Assembly: GCA_023958085.1 (NCBI GenBank)
Contig: JAMLGI010000007.1
Span: forward strand, 1 to 64,000
Length of the DNA: 64,000 nucleotides
Source of the DNA: Solirubrobacterales bacterium
Lineage (GTDB): Bacteria > Actinomycetota > Thermoleophilia > Solirubrobacterales > 70-9
Direction: 5' to 3'
The notes under the pieces were generated by a model that was not told the origin of the DNA, ran no database searches, and saw nothing but the letters and a program-made list of their open reading frames with translations. Shown piece by piece: positions 26,602 through 35,139 of this stretch (the first letter of the stretch is position 1; each line of letters opens with the position of its first letter). The position numbers and the translations under genes are program-made.

Positions 26602-29600
26602 AGCCGCAGCCGGTGTTGTTTCCGCAGGACGAGCAGGTGTAGCAGGACCCGGTCCGCTGCATCATGCCTCCGCACTGGTCGCAGGCCGGTCCGAGCTCGG
26701 CGGCGCCGCTGCTCACGTTCAGCCTCGCCGGCACCACCGGGACGTCTTCGGTCAGGGCCGAGCCGGCCGGCACGGCGGTTCCGCCGGTGTCGGCGACCGG
26801 TTCCTGGCTGTCCCCGTTCCCGTTCCCGGAACCGTTGGCCAGGTTGATCCCGGTGTCCCCGGCCTCCTTGCGGCTTCTCACTTCCGCGGTCAGGATTCCC
26901 TGTTCCTCGAGGAAGTCGGCATCCTCGATGAACTGGGAGGCCAGCCAGCGCATGATGTAGTCCGGCATCGACTTGGCGAACGGGATCTCCGGGTTGCCGG
27001 TCATCCCCTCTGGGTCGAAACGCATGTAGCTGAACTTGTTGACGAAGACCTCGAGCGGCACTCCGTACTGGAGTCCGAGCGAGATCGCGGTGGCGAAGGC
27101 GTTCATCATGCCGCGCATGGTTGAGCCTTCCTTGCCGATGTCGGTCAGGAAGATCTCCCCGACCGAGCCGTCCCGGTACTTGCCGGCGGTGATGTATCCC
27201 TCGTGACCTCCGACCGAGAACTTGTGGGTGACCGAGTCGCGGGTTTTCGGCATCCGGTGGCGCTTCGGGCCTTCCTCCACCGGCGCCTCGGCCGCCTCCT
27301 CCTTGTCCTTCTTGTCCTGGGCGTCGGTGCGGAGCGCCTGGGCGGTCTTCGAGCCGTCCCGGTAGATCGCGAGGGCCTTGAGGCCACCTTCCCAGCCGCG
27401 GGTGTAGGCGTCGGCGATGTCCTCGATCGTGGCGTCGTTCGGCATGTTGACCGTCTTCGAGATCGCCCCGGAAAGGAACGGCTGGGTGGCCGCCATCATG
27501 TCGATGTGGCCGGTGTGCGAGATCGCCCGTTCACCGACCGCCACATCGAACACCGCCAGATGCTCCTCCTTGAGGCCGGGCGCCCCGACGATCGTGTTGT
27601 TTTCGTTGATCCAGGCTTCGATCTGGTCGATCTCCGCGTCCGAGTAGCCGAGCGTCCTCAGGGCCAGAGGCACCGACCGGTTGACGATCGTCATGCTGCC
27701 GCCGCCCACCAGCTCCTTGAACTTGACCAGCGAGAAGTCCGGCTCGATCCCGGTGGTGTCGCAGTCCATCAGGAAGCTGATCGTTCCGGTCGGGGCCAGC
27801 ACCGTTGCCTGGGCGTTGCGGTAGCCGTGCTCCTCGCCGGTGGCGACCGCGACATCCCACTCCTCGCGGGCGGCGGTGAGCAGCTCCTCGTAGACCCCGT
27901 TGCCGTCGATCTCGTAGGCGGCATCCCGGTGCATCCGCATCACCCGGTTGTGCGGTTCGCGGTTCAGTTCGTAGGCGTCGTACGGACCCATCGCGGCGGC
28001 GACCTCGGCCGAGCGCCGGTAGGCGCGGCCGGTCATCAGCGAGGTGATCGCAGCGGCCACGTTGCGGCCCTCGTCCGAGTCGTACGGCATCCCGTCCGAC
28101 ATCAGGAGTGCGCCGAGGTTGGCGTAGCCGAGGCCGAGCTGACGGAACGCCCGGGCGTTCTTCCCGATCTCCTCAGTCGGGTAGCTGGACGGGCTGACCA
28201 CTATCTCCTGGGCGAGAAACACGGTGTCGACCACAGCCGAGAAGCCGGCGGCATCGAAGCTGCCGTCCTCCCGACGGAACTTCATCAGGTTGATCGAAGC
28301 CAGGTTGCAGGCCGAGTCGTCCACATGCATGTACTCGGAGCAGTTCGCCACCACGAACCCGTCCACGATGTAGGAGTGGTGGAGCGGCTCGGTCAGGTTG
28401 TAGACCATCTCCTGACCGTCCTCCTCCCGAGTGAGCAGCGTGGTGTGTTGCTTGGTCCGGTAGCGACCGGTTTCACCGATCAGCGCGGTGAGCGCGGCGT
28501 TCTTGCGGGGGGTGGAGAAGCCGATCTCCTGAGCGAAGCGGACCATGTCGGTGCCGGTGACCCGGAGGTCGTAGCCGGTCCGCGACTGGTACTCGACCGT
28601 GGTGCCGTCCTTGCGGGTGTAGGTGAAAGAGGGCTTCTCGCTCTCGGACACCTTGTAGATCCGCCCCCGCACCCCGAACGAACTGAGCATTTTCTGGACA
28701 TCCTTGAGCATCGCCTCGCTGCGACTGCCGAGTCCGACGTACCGGTTGGCCTTGCCACCCGCCTCGACCCTCGAGACGCAGCCATCGGCGCCGTAGAGTC
28801 CGGCCAGGAAGGTGGCCTGAATCTCTGCCGGTGCGCTGAAGATCGACTCCGGAACCCTTTTCCCGTGAGACCGGGCGGAGCTCACACCGAGCTCCTTGAA
28901 CAGATTCCTGACCGCTTCACTGCCCACCCGCAGTTGTTCGGTCCCGTTCTCCATCTCCTGTCGCGAGACGCCGCCGAACAGATCGGTCAGCACCTGCTCA
29001 TGCCGGTCGGCCATGCCGTCGGCGAGATCGTCGCCACCGTAGGTCCAGTTGGTCTGCGCTTCGGTCAGCGAGCCGTCACCGATCAGGTGGCCGGTCAGCT
29101 CCGCGAGGTCGGGACTCCAGTGAGTGGGGAGGGCATGATCCACCACCGATCCACCGCGGCTGAAGGACTTGACCCTGGCTTCGGTCTTCGCCGGCAGCTC
29201 GAGCTTCGCCTCGGTGGCCGCGGTCGCACTGTCGTTGAGCATGACCCGGTCGCTGTCGGTCAGTTCGCCGGCCGCAACGTAGCCCCGGTTCAGGGTCCAG
29301 AGCCGGTGGTTTTCGGTGCAGCGGAGGGTGGCCCCGTTGGTGAAGGTGAGGTTGAGGATCGGCTTGATCCCGTTCTTCATCACGGCCAGCGGGGTGGTTG
29401 CGACCACACCCTGACCCTTGGGCCGCGGATCCGAACCGTTCTCGCCCGCGGTCTGGCGATGGGTGTACACATCGACCTTTTCGCCGGATGCGGACCGCTG
29501 GTAAAGGTCGGCGATCGGCATCAGCCCCTTGGTCGTGTGGACCCGGGTATCGCCGGGAAAGCACGGATTGGAGGCGTTGATCCGGCCCGACTCGGGGCAG

Positions 29601-30634
29601 GTGTGCCAGCGGTTGATGATCGTGTCGTACTGGACTCCGGGATCGGCGCACTGCCAGGCGGCATCGGCGATCTGGTTCATCAGGTCGCGGGCCGGAATCG
29701 ACTTGACCGGTTTTCCGGAGGTCCGGGCGATCAACTCCCACTCCTCGTCGGCGGCCACGGCCTCCATGAACTCATCCGAGATCCGCACCGAGTTGTTCGC
29801 GTTCTGGTACTGGATCGAGGTGAAGCCGTCCCCGTCGATCGACATGTCGAAGCCGGCGTCCCGCAGTGCCGCTGCCTTCTTCTCCTCGTCCGCCTTGCAC
29901 CAGATGAAGTGCTCGATGTCCGGATGGTCGACGTCCAGCACCACCATCTTCGCCGCCCGGCGGGTCTTGCCGCCGGACTTGATCGTGCCGGCCCAGGAGT
30001 CCGCACCGCGCATGAAGCTGACCGGACCGGAGGCGGTGCCGCCCTTGGCCAGGTGCTCCATCGAGCCACGGATGTTGGAGAGGTTGATCCCGGAGCCGGA
30101 TCCGCCGCGGAAGATCTTGCCCTCCTTGGTGTTCCAGTCGAGGATCGACTCCATCGTGTCCTCGACCGAGAGGATGAAGCAGGCCGAGCACTGGGGCTGC
30201 TCCTCGAAACCGACGTTGAACCAGACCGGCGAGTTGAAGGCCGCCTCCTGGTGGAGCAGGATCGCGGTCAGCTCGGCTTCGAAGGCGTCGGCGTCGGCAT
30301 CGGAAGCGAAGTAACCACCTTCACGGCCCCACCTGGCGATCGTTCCGGCGACCCGGCCGATCATCTGTTTGACCGAGTTCTCCCGCTGCTCCGAACCGAG
30401 CTGGCCACGAAAGTACTTCTGGGCGACGATGTTGGTCGCGTTCTGGGACCAGCTCTTCGGGAACTCGACCCCGCGCTGCTCGAAGGCGGGGTTCTCCGGG
30501 TCGCCGATCACCGCATCGCGGATCTCCCACTCGACCTCGTCGAACGGATGTACACCTTCGTGGGTCAGCCGCCGCTCGACGACAACGCCGGCGCCGGCTG
30601 CACGGGGGGATGATGCGATTCGGGACTGGGACAT
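26600..30634 (-). CDS. nrdJ: Adenosylcobalamin-dependent ribonucleotide reductase with intein
   Basis: Class II RNR that reduces ribonucleoside di/triphosphates using a B12-generated thiyl radical. The precursor is 1344 aa; removing a 407-aa intein (residues 358-764) leaves 937 aa. Extein landmarks: redox cysteine in ECSACFILSVED-type segment (QCSACFILSVED, residues about 149-160) and NP|CSEYMHVDDSAC, where | marks the intein site and the two cysteines are the thiyl and second redox cysteine. The C-terminus has a Cys-rich CDQCGG...CYTCSSCG zinc-ribbon-like tail used for re-reduction. AAGGAG lies upstream of ATG 30634. nrdR is directly upstream. Confidence 0.95.
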   Translation of the reverse strand: MSQSRIASSPRAAGAGVVVERRLTHEGVHPFDEVEWEIRDAVIGDPENPAFEQRGVEFPKSWSQNATNIVAQKYFRGQLGSEQRENSVKQMIGRVAGTIARWGREGGYFASDADADAFEAELTAILLHQEAAFNSPVWFNVGFEEQPQCSACFILSVEDTMESILDWNTKEGKIFRGGSGSGINLSNIRGSMEHLAKGGTASGPVSFMRGADSWAGTIKSGGKTRRAAKMVVLDVDHPDIEHFIWCKADEEKKAAALRDAGFDMSIDGDGFTSIQYQNANNSVRISDEFMEAVAADEEWELIARTSGKPVKSIPARDLMNQIADAAWQCADPGVQYDTIINRWHTCPESGRINASNPCFPGDTRVHTTKGLMPIADLYQRSASGEKVDVYTHRQTAGENGSDPRPKGQGVVATTPLAVMKNGIKPILNLTFTNGATLRCTENHRLWTLNRGYVAAGELTDSDRVMLNDSATAATEAKLELPAKTEARVKSFSRGGSVVDHALPTHWSPDLAELTGHLIGDGSLTEAQTNWTYGGDDLADGMADRHEQVLTDLFGGVSRQEMENGTEQLRVGSEAVRNLFKELGVSSARSHGKRVPESIFSAPAEIQATFLAGLYGADGCVSRVEAGGKANRYVGLGSRSEAMLKDVQKMLSSFGVRGRIYKVSESEKPSFTYTRKDGTTVEYQSRTGYDLRVTGTDMVRFAQEIGFSTPRKNAALTALIGETGRYRTKQHTTLLTREEDGQEMVYNLTEPLHHSYIVDGFVVANCSEYMHVDDSACNLASINLMKFRREDGSFDAAGFSAVVDTVFLAQEIVVSPSSYPTEEIGKNARAFRQLGLGYANLGALLMSDGMPYDSDEGRNVAAAITSLMTGRAYRRSAEVAAAMGPYDAYELNREPHNRVMRMHRDAAYEIDGNGVYEELLTAAREEWDVAVATGEEHGYRNAQATVLAPTGTISFLMDCDTTGIEPDFSLVKFKELVGGGSMTIVNRSVPLALRTLGYSDAEIDQIEAWINENNTIVGAPGLKEEHLAVFDVAVGERAISHTGHIDMMAATQPFLSGAISKTVNMPNDATIEDIADAYTRGWEGGLKALAIYRDGSKTAQALRTDAQDKKDKEEAAEAPVEEGPKRHRMPKTRDSVTHKFSVGGHEGYITAGKYRDGSVGEIFLTDIGKEGSTMRGMMNAFATAISLGLQYGVPLEVFVNKFSYMRFDPEGMTGNPEIPFAKSMPDYIMRWLASQFIEDADFLEEQGILTAEVRSRKEAGDTGINLANGSGNGNGDSQEPVADTGGTAVPAGSALTEDVPVVPARLNVSSGAAELGPACDQCGGMMQRTGSCYTCSSCGNNTGCG
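28343..29563 (-). mobile_element. Intein with LAGLIDADG homing endonuclease in NrdJ
   Basis: 407 residues. It begins CFPGDTRVHTTKGLMPI (block A), has TENHRLWT (block B, TxxH), two dodecapeptide motifs LTGHLIGDGSL and LAGLYGADGCV (LAGLIDADG endonuclease), and ends VYNLTEP, HHSYIVDGFVVAN (blocks F and G). The terminal Asn is preceded by Ala, not the usual His. The +1 residue is the RNR cysteine of NPCSEY. Joining the exteins restores an uninterrupted RNR sequence. Confidence 0.93.
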
Positions 30635-30734
30635 ACTCTGGCTCTCTCTCCTTGCTTGAAGCCGACTCGGCTCCGACTACTTGCTTGCTGGTGCTTCCGG
30701 GTGCTGCTCGGTCTTGCTGAAACTCGGTGATTCC

Positions 30735-31202
30735 TCAACTTCCGGCCGGTTCGGGGGTGAGGCGGTCCAGTTCAGCCTGGACGTCCTCGACCCCGAGTTG
30801 CCGGTAAACCGCGGCGAACTGGAGGTACGCGACCTGGTCGATCTCCTTGAGCCCGGCCAGGCAGAGGTCGCCGACCCGGGCCGCGGTGATCTCGCCTCCG
30901 GAGCGGACTGCCTCGGCCTCGATCCGGCCAACCAGGTCGTCGATTGCTTCCGGTTCGACCGGCCGTTTGTGCGAAGCCCGGGCCAGACCCCCTCGCAACT
31001 TGTCGTGATCGAAGGGCTGCAGCCGTCCGTCACGCTTGCGCACGAAAAGCGCCCGGACCTCATGCCGCTCGTAGGTGGTGAAGCGGTTCCCGCAGCCCGC
31101 GCACTGCCGACGGCGGCGCACCGCGGCGCCTTCCTCGGAGCTGCGACTCTCGAGAACTCGGCTTGATTCGTGTCCGCAGCGGGGGCACAGCACATGGACC
31201 AT
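30735..31202 (-). CDS. nrdR: Transcriptional repressor NrdR
   Basis: 155-aa nucleotide-sensing repressor of ribonucleotide reductase genes. The zinc ribbon is visible as CPRCGHESSRVLESR and CAGCGNRFTTYER, followed by an ATP-cone domain (VRKRDGRLQPFDHDKLRGGL). It precedes nrdJ by 100 bp on the same strand, so the repressor and its target probably form one unit. A box resembling the NrdR site lies upstream. Confidence 0.93.
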   Translation of the reverse strand: MVHVLCPRCGHESSRVLESRSSEEGAAVRRRRQCAGCGNRFTTYERHEVRALFVRKRDGRLQPFDHDKLRGGLARASHKRPVEPEAIDDLVGRIEAEAVRSGGEITAARVGDLCLAGLKEIDQVAYLQFAAVYRQLGVEDVQAELDRLTPEPAGS

Positions 31203-31235
31203 GATACTAGAAATGGCGTCGGACGAAACCGGCTA

Positions 31236-31251
31236 ACGCTACATATGGTGT
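31236..31251 (-). promoter_or_regulatory. Candidate NrdR box
   Basis: On the minus strand the sequence is ACACCATATGTAGCGT, close to the NrdR consensus acaCwATATaTwGtgt and 34 bp upstream of nrdR. NrdR normally binds a pair of boxes about three helical turns apart; a weak second match (TTTCTAGTATC) sits near 31203-31215. Suggests autoregulation of nrdR-nrdJ. Confidence 0.45.
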
Positions 31252-31354
31252 ATCCACTCAGTTTCGATCCCGCAACAAGCGGGAACTTTCCTGCCGATCG
31301 CGGGATCGGGCACTACCTGTGGTGTCGCCTGCTCCGGCTCTGTAGGATGGGCCC

Positions 31355-32191
31355 GTGACTCGACGGGTCAGAAAGCAGATGGCCGCCCGGGCCCGGTTCG
31401 TCCGGGAGCGGGCCAGGCAGCGGGCCGGTGATGCCCGCGACGCCGCGGTGGAGCGGGCCGACATCGCCCGCACGGCAACCGTTGAACGGGCCGGTCATGT
31501 CCGTGAGGTGGCGGCCGTCCGGGCCACCGCGATCCGCGAGTCTGCCACCGAGACGATCCGGGCGGTCAAACCACGCTTCCGCGGGGTCTCCCACGAGTGG
31601 GCCTTCTTTCTCTCGATCGGCCTCGGGATCGCCCTGCTGACGATCGCCGACACCACCCTGAAGCTGGTCGCGGTGGCGATCTACTCGGCATCCCTTTGCG
31701 GGCTGTTCGGGACCAGCGCCCTCTACCACCGGATCGACTGGCAAAACTCGAAGGCCCGGATGCTGATGCGGCGGCTCGATCACTCGATGATCTTCCTGTT
31801 GATTGCCGGAACGGTCACCCCGTTCGCCCTCTTGACCATGAGCGGCACCTGGTCGACCGCGATCCTGGTCGCGGTCTGGACGGCGGCGGTACTGGGAATC
31901 ACGATCGAACTGGTCTGGACCTCGTCCCCCAAGTGGGTGAGTGCCCTGATCTACGTCGCGGTCGGATGGATCGGTGCGGTCGCCTTCCCTCACATCATCG
32001 GCACCGCCGGGCTCTGGGCCGGGGCGTTGATCGCCGCCGGCGGTCTGCTCTACACGGCCGGGGCCGTGATCTACGCGACCGGACGGCCAGACCCGAACCC
32101 GACCCTGTTCGGGTATCACGAGATCTTTCACCTGTTCGTGATCGGGGCGGCCGGGCTCCATTTCGCGGCGATCGCCTTCTTCGCTCTCTGA
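31355..32191 (+). CDS. TrhA/hemolysin III family membrane protein
   Basis: 278 aa: about 70 N-terminal residues form an Arg/Ala-rich amphipathic helix (repeats such as RERARQRAGDARDAAVERAD), followed by the seven-helix Hly-III/PAQR domain. Family residues are seen in GTSALYHRIDW, RRLDHSMIFLLIAGT and FGYHEIFHLFVIGA (His ligands of the membrane zinc site). TrhA proteins affect membrane energetics and lipid homeostasis. The long charged N-terminus is not usual. Confidence 0.85.
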   Translation: MTRRVRKQMAARARFVRERARQRAGDARDAAVERADIARTATVERAGHVREVAAVRATAIRESATETIRAVKPRFRGVSHEWAFFLSIGLGIALLTIADTTLKLVAVAIYSASLCGLFGTSALYHRIDWQNSKARMLMRRLDHSMIFLLIAGTVTPFALLTMSGTWSTAILVAVWTAAVLGITIELVWTSSPKWVSALIYVAVGWIGAVAFPHIIGTAGLWAGALIAAGGLLYTAGAVIYATGRPDPNPTLFGYHEIFHLFVIGAAGLHFAAIAFFAL

Positions 32192-32196
32192 CCCTG

Positions 32197-33063
32197 ATGC
32201 AGACCGGCAACCCACTCAGCCCGGGATCCGCTTCCCCCGAGTGGTCGCAGCTCACTGTGGGGGACCACATGGTCCGGACGCTGTCCGCCGGTCCCGGGCA
32301 GGCCAGCGAGGCGGTGGTCTTCGTGCACGGCAACCCCGGTTCGGCCGCCGACTTCAGCGGGCTGGTGGAACTGGTGAGCGGACATCACCGCGCGGTGGCG
32401 ATCGAGCTGCCGGATTTCGGCCAGTCGGTGGCGGCCCCCGGTTTCGATCACACCGTGGCCGGCTACTCCGACTTTCTCGGGGCGGCGATCGACACGCTCG
32501 GCATCGATCGGGTGATCATCGCGCTCCACGACCTCGGCGGGCCGATCGGACTCCGCTGGATCGCCGGAAATCTCGACCGGGTTGCCGCGGTCTGCCTGAT
32601 CAACACCGGGATCCTGCCCGGCTACCGCTGGCACCGGGCGGCCCGGATCTGGCAGACGCCCGTCCTCGGGGAGCTCGCCCAGGCGGCCACGATCGGACCG
32701 GTTTTCCGTCGCTCGATCATGTCGGCGGAGCCGCGCAGCCTGCCCCGCGAGTTCGTCGACGAGATGTACTCCAACTTCGACCGCCGAACCCGGGCGGCGG
32801 TGCTCGACATCTACCGCGATCTCAAGTCGGTGGGTGATCAGGCGGAAGGGGCGGCCCGCACTCTCGCCGCCGCCGATCTGCCCGGCCTGGTGATCTGGGG
32901 CGCCGGTGACCCGTATCTGCCGGTCACTTTCGCCGAGAAGCAGAAGCTGATCCTGCCCTCGGCCGAGATCGAGATCCTGCCCGACTCAGGCCACTGGCCC
33001 TTCATCGACGATCCGGCAGCAACCGGCTCCCTGCTCACAGATTTTCTGGCGGAACTCGGCTAG
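32197..33063 (+). CDS. Alpha/beta hydrolase (epoxide hydrolase/dehalogenase-like)
   Basis: 288-aa alpha/beta hydrolase. The oxyanion loop is VVFVHGNPGSAADF; the nucleophile elbow reads ALHDLGGPIGLRW, with Asp in the nucleophile position as in epoxide hydrolases and haloalkane dehalogenases rather than Ser; the acid is in WGAGDPYLP and the histidine in DSGHWPFID. ATG 32197 follows the TrhA stop by five bases, so the two genes are likely cotranscribed. Substrate unknown. Confidence 0.8.
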   Translation: MQTGNPLSPGSASPEWSQLTVGDHMVRTLSAGPGQASEAVVFVHGNPGSAADFSGLVELVSGHHRAVAIELPDFGQSVAAPGFDHTVAGYSDFLGAAIDTLGIDRVIIALHDLGGPIGLRWIAGNLDRVAAVCLINTGILPGYRWHRAARIWQTPVLGELAQAATIGPVFRRSIMSAEPRSLPREFVDEMYSNFDRRTRAAVLDIYRDLKSVGDQAEGAARTLAAADLPGLVIWGAGDPYLPVTFAEKQKLILPSAEIEILPDSGHWPFIDDPAATGSLLTDFLAELG

Positions 33064-33097
33064 TTGCGAAAGACGGGCGTCGCCTGAAGGCCCCTGA

Positions 33098-33856
33098 TCA
33101 ACAGTCAACCCGTTGACGGGGGATACTCACCTTTCGCTTCAGTCCCTTGGGAATGCGTTTGGTGAAGGTGGCACTCAGTCTTGTGTATACGTTGACTTGG
33201 CCGCAACGCCGGATACGGCTGAGGGTGATCCGGGCGGGGAAGCGCTTGTGACCGGTCATGTCCGGCTTCGTCCACCAGTAGATCGCCCTGGCCCGGGCCT
33301 TGGGATAGCCCCAGACGGTCCACCTCCGGATCACAAATGTATCCAACCCGCTGATCGATCCGGGGCGGACGTTGCGGCGCCCCAGCAGGACCTGCGGCCG
33401 CTGGTCAAAGAAGGTCCCGTAACCCTGCTCCCAGACACCGACGAAGACGGAACGCTGGCGAGTCGATGCTGCATAGGTGACCCTCACCGACCATCCTATT
33501 TCCGCCCACCGTCCCCGGCGAGCCTGGCAGTAGCCGCTGCCAGGGCCCTCCTTGCACAACCATTTGCCACGAATGAGTTCTCCACGGGATGTCCCGCTCC
33601 AACCGGCGCCACCGGAGCGGATGCTGCGGGCGATCCGCATGGCGGTACGACAGTTGACCCGGCCCCGTCTTCGGACCTTTATCCGGTAATCCTTGCTGAT
33701 GAACGAGCCACAGCGGATGAACCTGCTGCTCTTCGTGACCGAGAGCTCGGCTGAGTTTGGCATCAATTCCAATTCCGATTGGCCCGATGAGGCAACAGCG
33801 GGAAACGCAAGGATTCCGAGGGCGGCACCGAGCACTAGTAGTTTCTTCCTTGACAC
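33098..33856 (-). CDS. Secreted protein of unknown function
   Basis: 252 aa with a clear signal peptide (KKLLVLGAALGILAFPAVASS). The mature part is basic and rich in Trp, Arg and Tyr with six or so cysteines (for example RFIRCGSF, GRVNCRTAM, KWLCKEG, SGYCQARRG, RRCGQVNVY and the final VDC), suggesting a disulfide-bonded extracellular domain. I do not recognise the family. It is divergent from the vapBC module. Confidence 0.6.
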   Translation of the reverse strand: MSRKKLLVLGAALGILAFPAVASSGQSELELMPNSAELSVTKSSRFIRCGSFISKDYRIKVRRRGRVNCRTAMRIARSIRSGGAGWSGTSRGELIRGKWLCKEGPGSGYCQARRGRWAEIGWSVRVTYAASTRQRSVFVGVWEQGYGTFFDQRPQVLLGRRNVRPGSISGLDTFVIRRWTVWGYPKARARAIYWWTKPDMTGHKRFPARITLSRIRRCGQVNVYTRLSATFTKRIPKGLKRKVSIPRQRVDC

Positions 33857-33991
33857 TTTGCTCCGATCAGTTATTCGCGCAGAGAGCGCGGCCGGAGCAG
33901 TCTAATTCAGAACCCGGTCAGCCGGAGGCGAATGGACGAGGTCCGGCCAGGCCCGACGGGTTCAGTCGCTTCGCCGCATCCTGGCGGGATT

Positions 33992-34027
33992 CAACAATGG
34001 TAGAACGATGTCAACCAATGGTAGAAT
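33992..34027 (+). promoter_or_regulatory. Direct repeat/operator and -10 of vapB1
   Basis: CAACAATGGTAGAAC and CAACCAATGGTAGAATC repeat with about 20-bp spacing. TAGAAT at 34022-34027 could be the -10 hexamer, which would put the mRNA start at or next to the GTG at 34035 (leaderless). Direct repeats at antitoxin promoters are often operators. Confidence 0.4.
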
Positions 34028-34034
34028 CGGTTTC

Positions 34035-34328
34035 GTGACCGACCTGAACATCAAGATTCCGGAGGCTCACGAGCTGGCCAGGGAACTCTCCGAGATGACC
34101 GGGGAGAGCATGGCCCGCGCCACCACCGAGGCCATTCGCGAACGGCGGGATAGGCTTGCCAGAAGGAAGGCGGGAACTACCGAGCGGCTGATGGCGATCG
34201 CCCGGAATATCCGTGAGGAACTGCCGGAGGAAATGCTTTCCGGTGATCCCACCGACGAGCTGTACGACGAATGGGGGCTGCCGGTTGGTAATCGATACCT
34301 CAGCGATAGTGGCGATTCTCCAGAGTGA
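34035..34328 (+). CDS. VapB-type antitoxin (Rv0623-like)
   Basis: 97 aa. It opens TDLNIKIPEAHELARELSEMTGES, an N-terminal DNA-binding ribbon-helix-helix-like segment, continues MARATTEAIRERRDRLAR, and ends with the toxin-wrapping DPTDELYDEWGLPV, typical of PF07704 antitoxins. GTG 34035 is preferred because the family starts with this strand; ATG 34008 lies inside the operator repeat. It overlaps vapC by 44 bases. Confidence 0.8.
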   Translation: MTDLNIKIPEAHELARELSEMTGESMARATTEAIRERRDRLARRKAGTTERLMAIARNIREELPEEMLSGDPTDELYDEWGLPVGNRYLSDSGDSPE

Positions 34329-34686
34329 GGCCGATGCCGAAAGGCTCTTGGGTCTCATAGTTGCGAGCAGCGGCTGTCGGATGTCGGTGGCGAGCTACGT
34401 CGAGCTTGGAGTGGTGGCTGACCGCGCCGGTAGCCCCCGCGTGGCACGCTCGATGGACCTCCTGATTGAGACCGCCGAGATTTCGCTCGAACCCGTGGCC
34501 GTTTCCCAGGCACGCCTCGCTCGCAGAGCCCATGCTCGGTTCGGTCGTGCCAGCGGTAGCCCGGCAAGACTCAACTTCGGGGGCTGCTTCGCCTACGCCC
34601 TCGCCAGGGACCTTGGTGAGCCCCTCCTATTCAAGGGAGAGGACTTCACCCATACGGACGTCGAGCCGGTTCGGACGGAGCCATGA
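34285..34686 (+). CDS. VapC-type PIN ribonuclease toxin
   Basis: 133-aa PIN domain. The first acidic residue is in VIDTSAIVAIL, the second in SVASYVELGVV, and the later acidic residues in GEDFTHTDVE; LNFGGCFAYALARDLGEPLL is the usual third block, with Gly-Cys where many PIN domains have an Asp (LNFGDCFAYALA). The loss of that Asp could weaken activity. TTG at 34285 is the likely start, inside the antitoxin 3' end. Confidence 0.8.
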   Translation: MVIDTSAIVAILQSEADAERLLGLIVASSGCRMSVASYVELGVVADRAGSPRVARSMDLLIETAEISLEPVAVSQARLARRAHARFGRASGSPARLNFGGCFAYALARDLGEPLLFKGEDFTHTDVEPVRTEP

Positions 34687-35139
34687 ATGGCTGACTGGCC
34701 GGGGATCAGGCGTTACCTCACCTCTGAATACAGGGTCGAGACGGAAACCGGGGAGTACGTCAGTTTCCGGCGGCCGGCCGGGGATGGCCGGACCGTGAGC
34801 GTCGTGGTGGTGGATCACGGCGAGCATTACGGCCGCTCCTGGGTGGGGATCGGCTCGCCGGTGGGTCGGCGCAATCAGGCGCCGGGCGGTCCGACCGGAA
34901 TCGAGCTGCTGAAGATCAACGCGGACCTGCCCTGCGGCGGCCTCGCCCTGACCGAGGACGGGACGATCATGCTGGAGTACGCGGTCCGGATCAACGACAT
35001 GGACCCGGAGGGACTGGAGGACCGGATCGCTTTCCTGGCCGAGATCGGTGCCGAACTCGGTGAGTGGTTCAACCGCACGGGCCGGGACCCGCTGAACCAC
35101 CCAGGTCATGGAGGAGCTGACGATGGCAACCTGGGCTGA
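34687..35139 (+). CDS. YbjN/type III chaperone-like fold protein, copy 1
   Basis: 150 aa acidic protein. The pattern of an N-terminal helix (WPGIRRYLTSEY), a beta meander and the C-terminal LTEDGTIMLEYAVRINDMD plus helix resembles YbjN/CesT-like chaperone folds (inference from pattern only). Its ATG abuts the vapC stop, so it is probably in the same transcript. The next gene is a diverged paralogue overlapping it by 17 bases. Confidence 0.6.
   Translation: MADWPGIRRYLTSEYRVETETGEYVSFRRPAGDGRTVSVVVVDHGEHYGRSWVGIGSPVGRRNQAPGGPTGIELLKINADLPCGGLALTEDGTIMLEYAVRINDMDPEGLEDRIAFLAEIGAELGEWFNRTGRDPLNHPGHGGADDGNLG

Noticed and set aside
27203-30613. 1136-codon open frame on + opposite nrdJ
   Set aside because: Antisense to a clear RNR gene; its composition is the His/Val/Asp-rich type produced by high-GC codon bias, with no domain.
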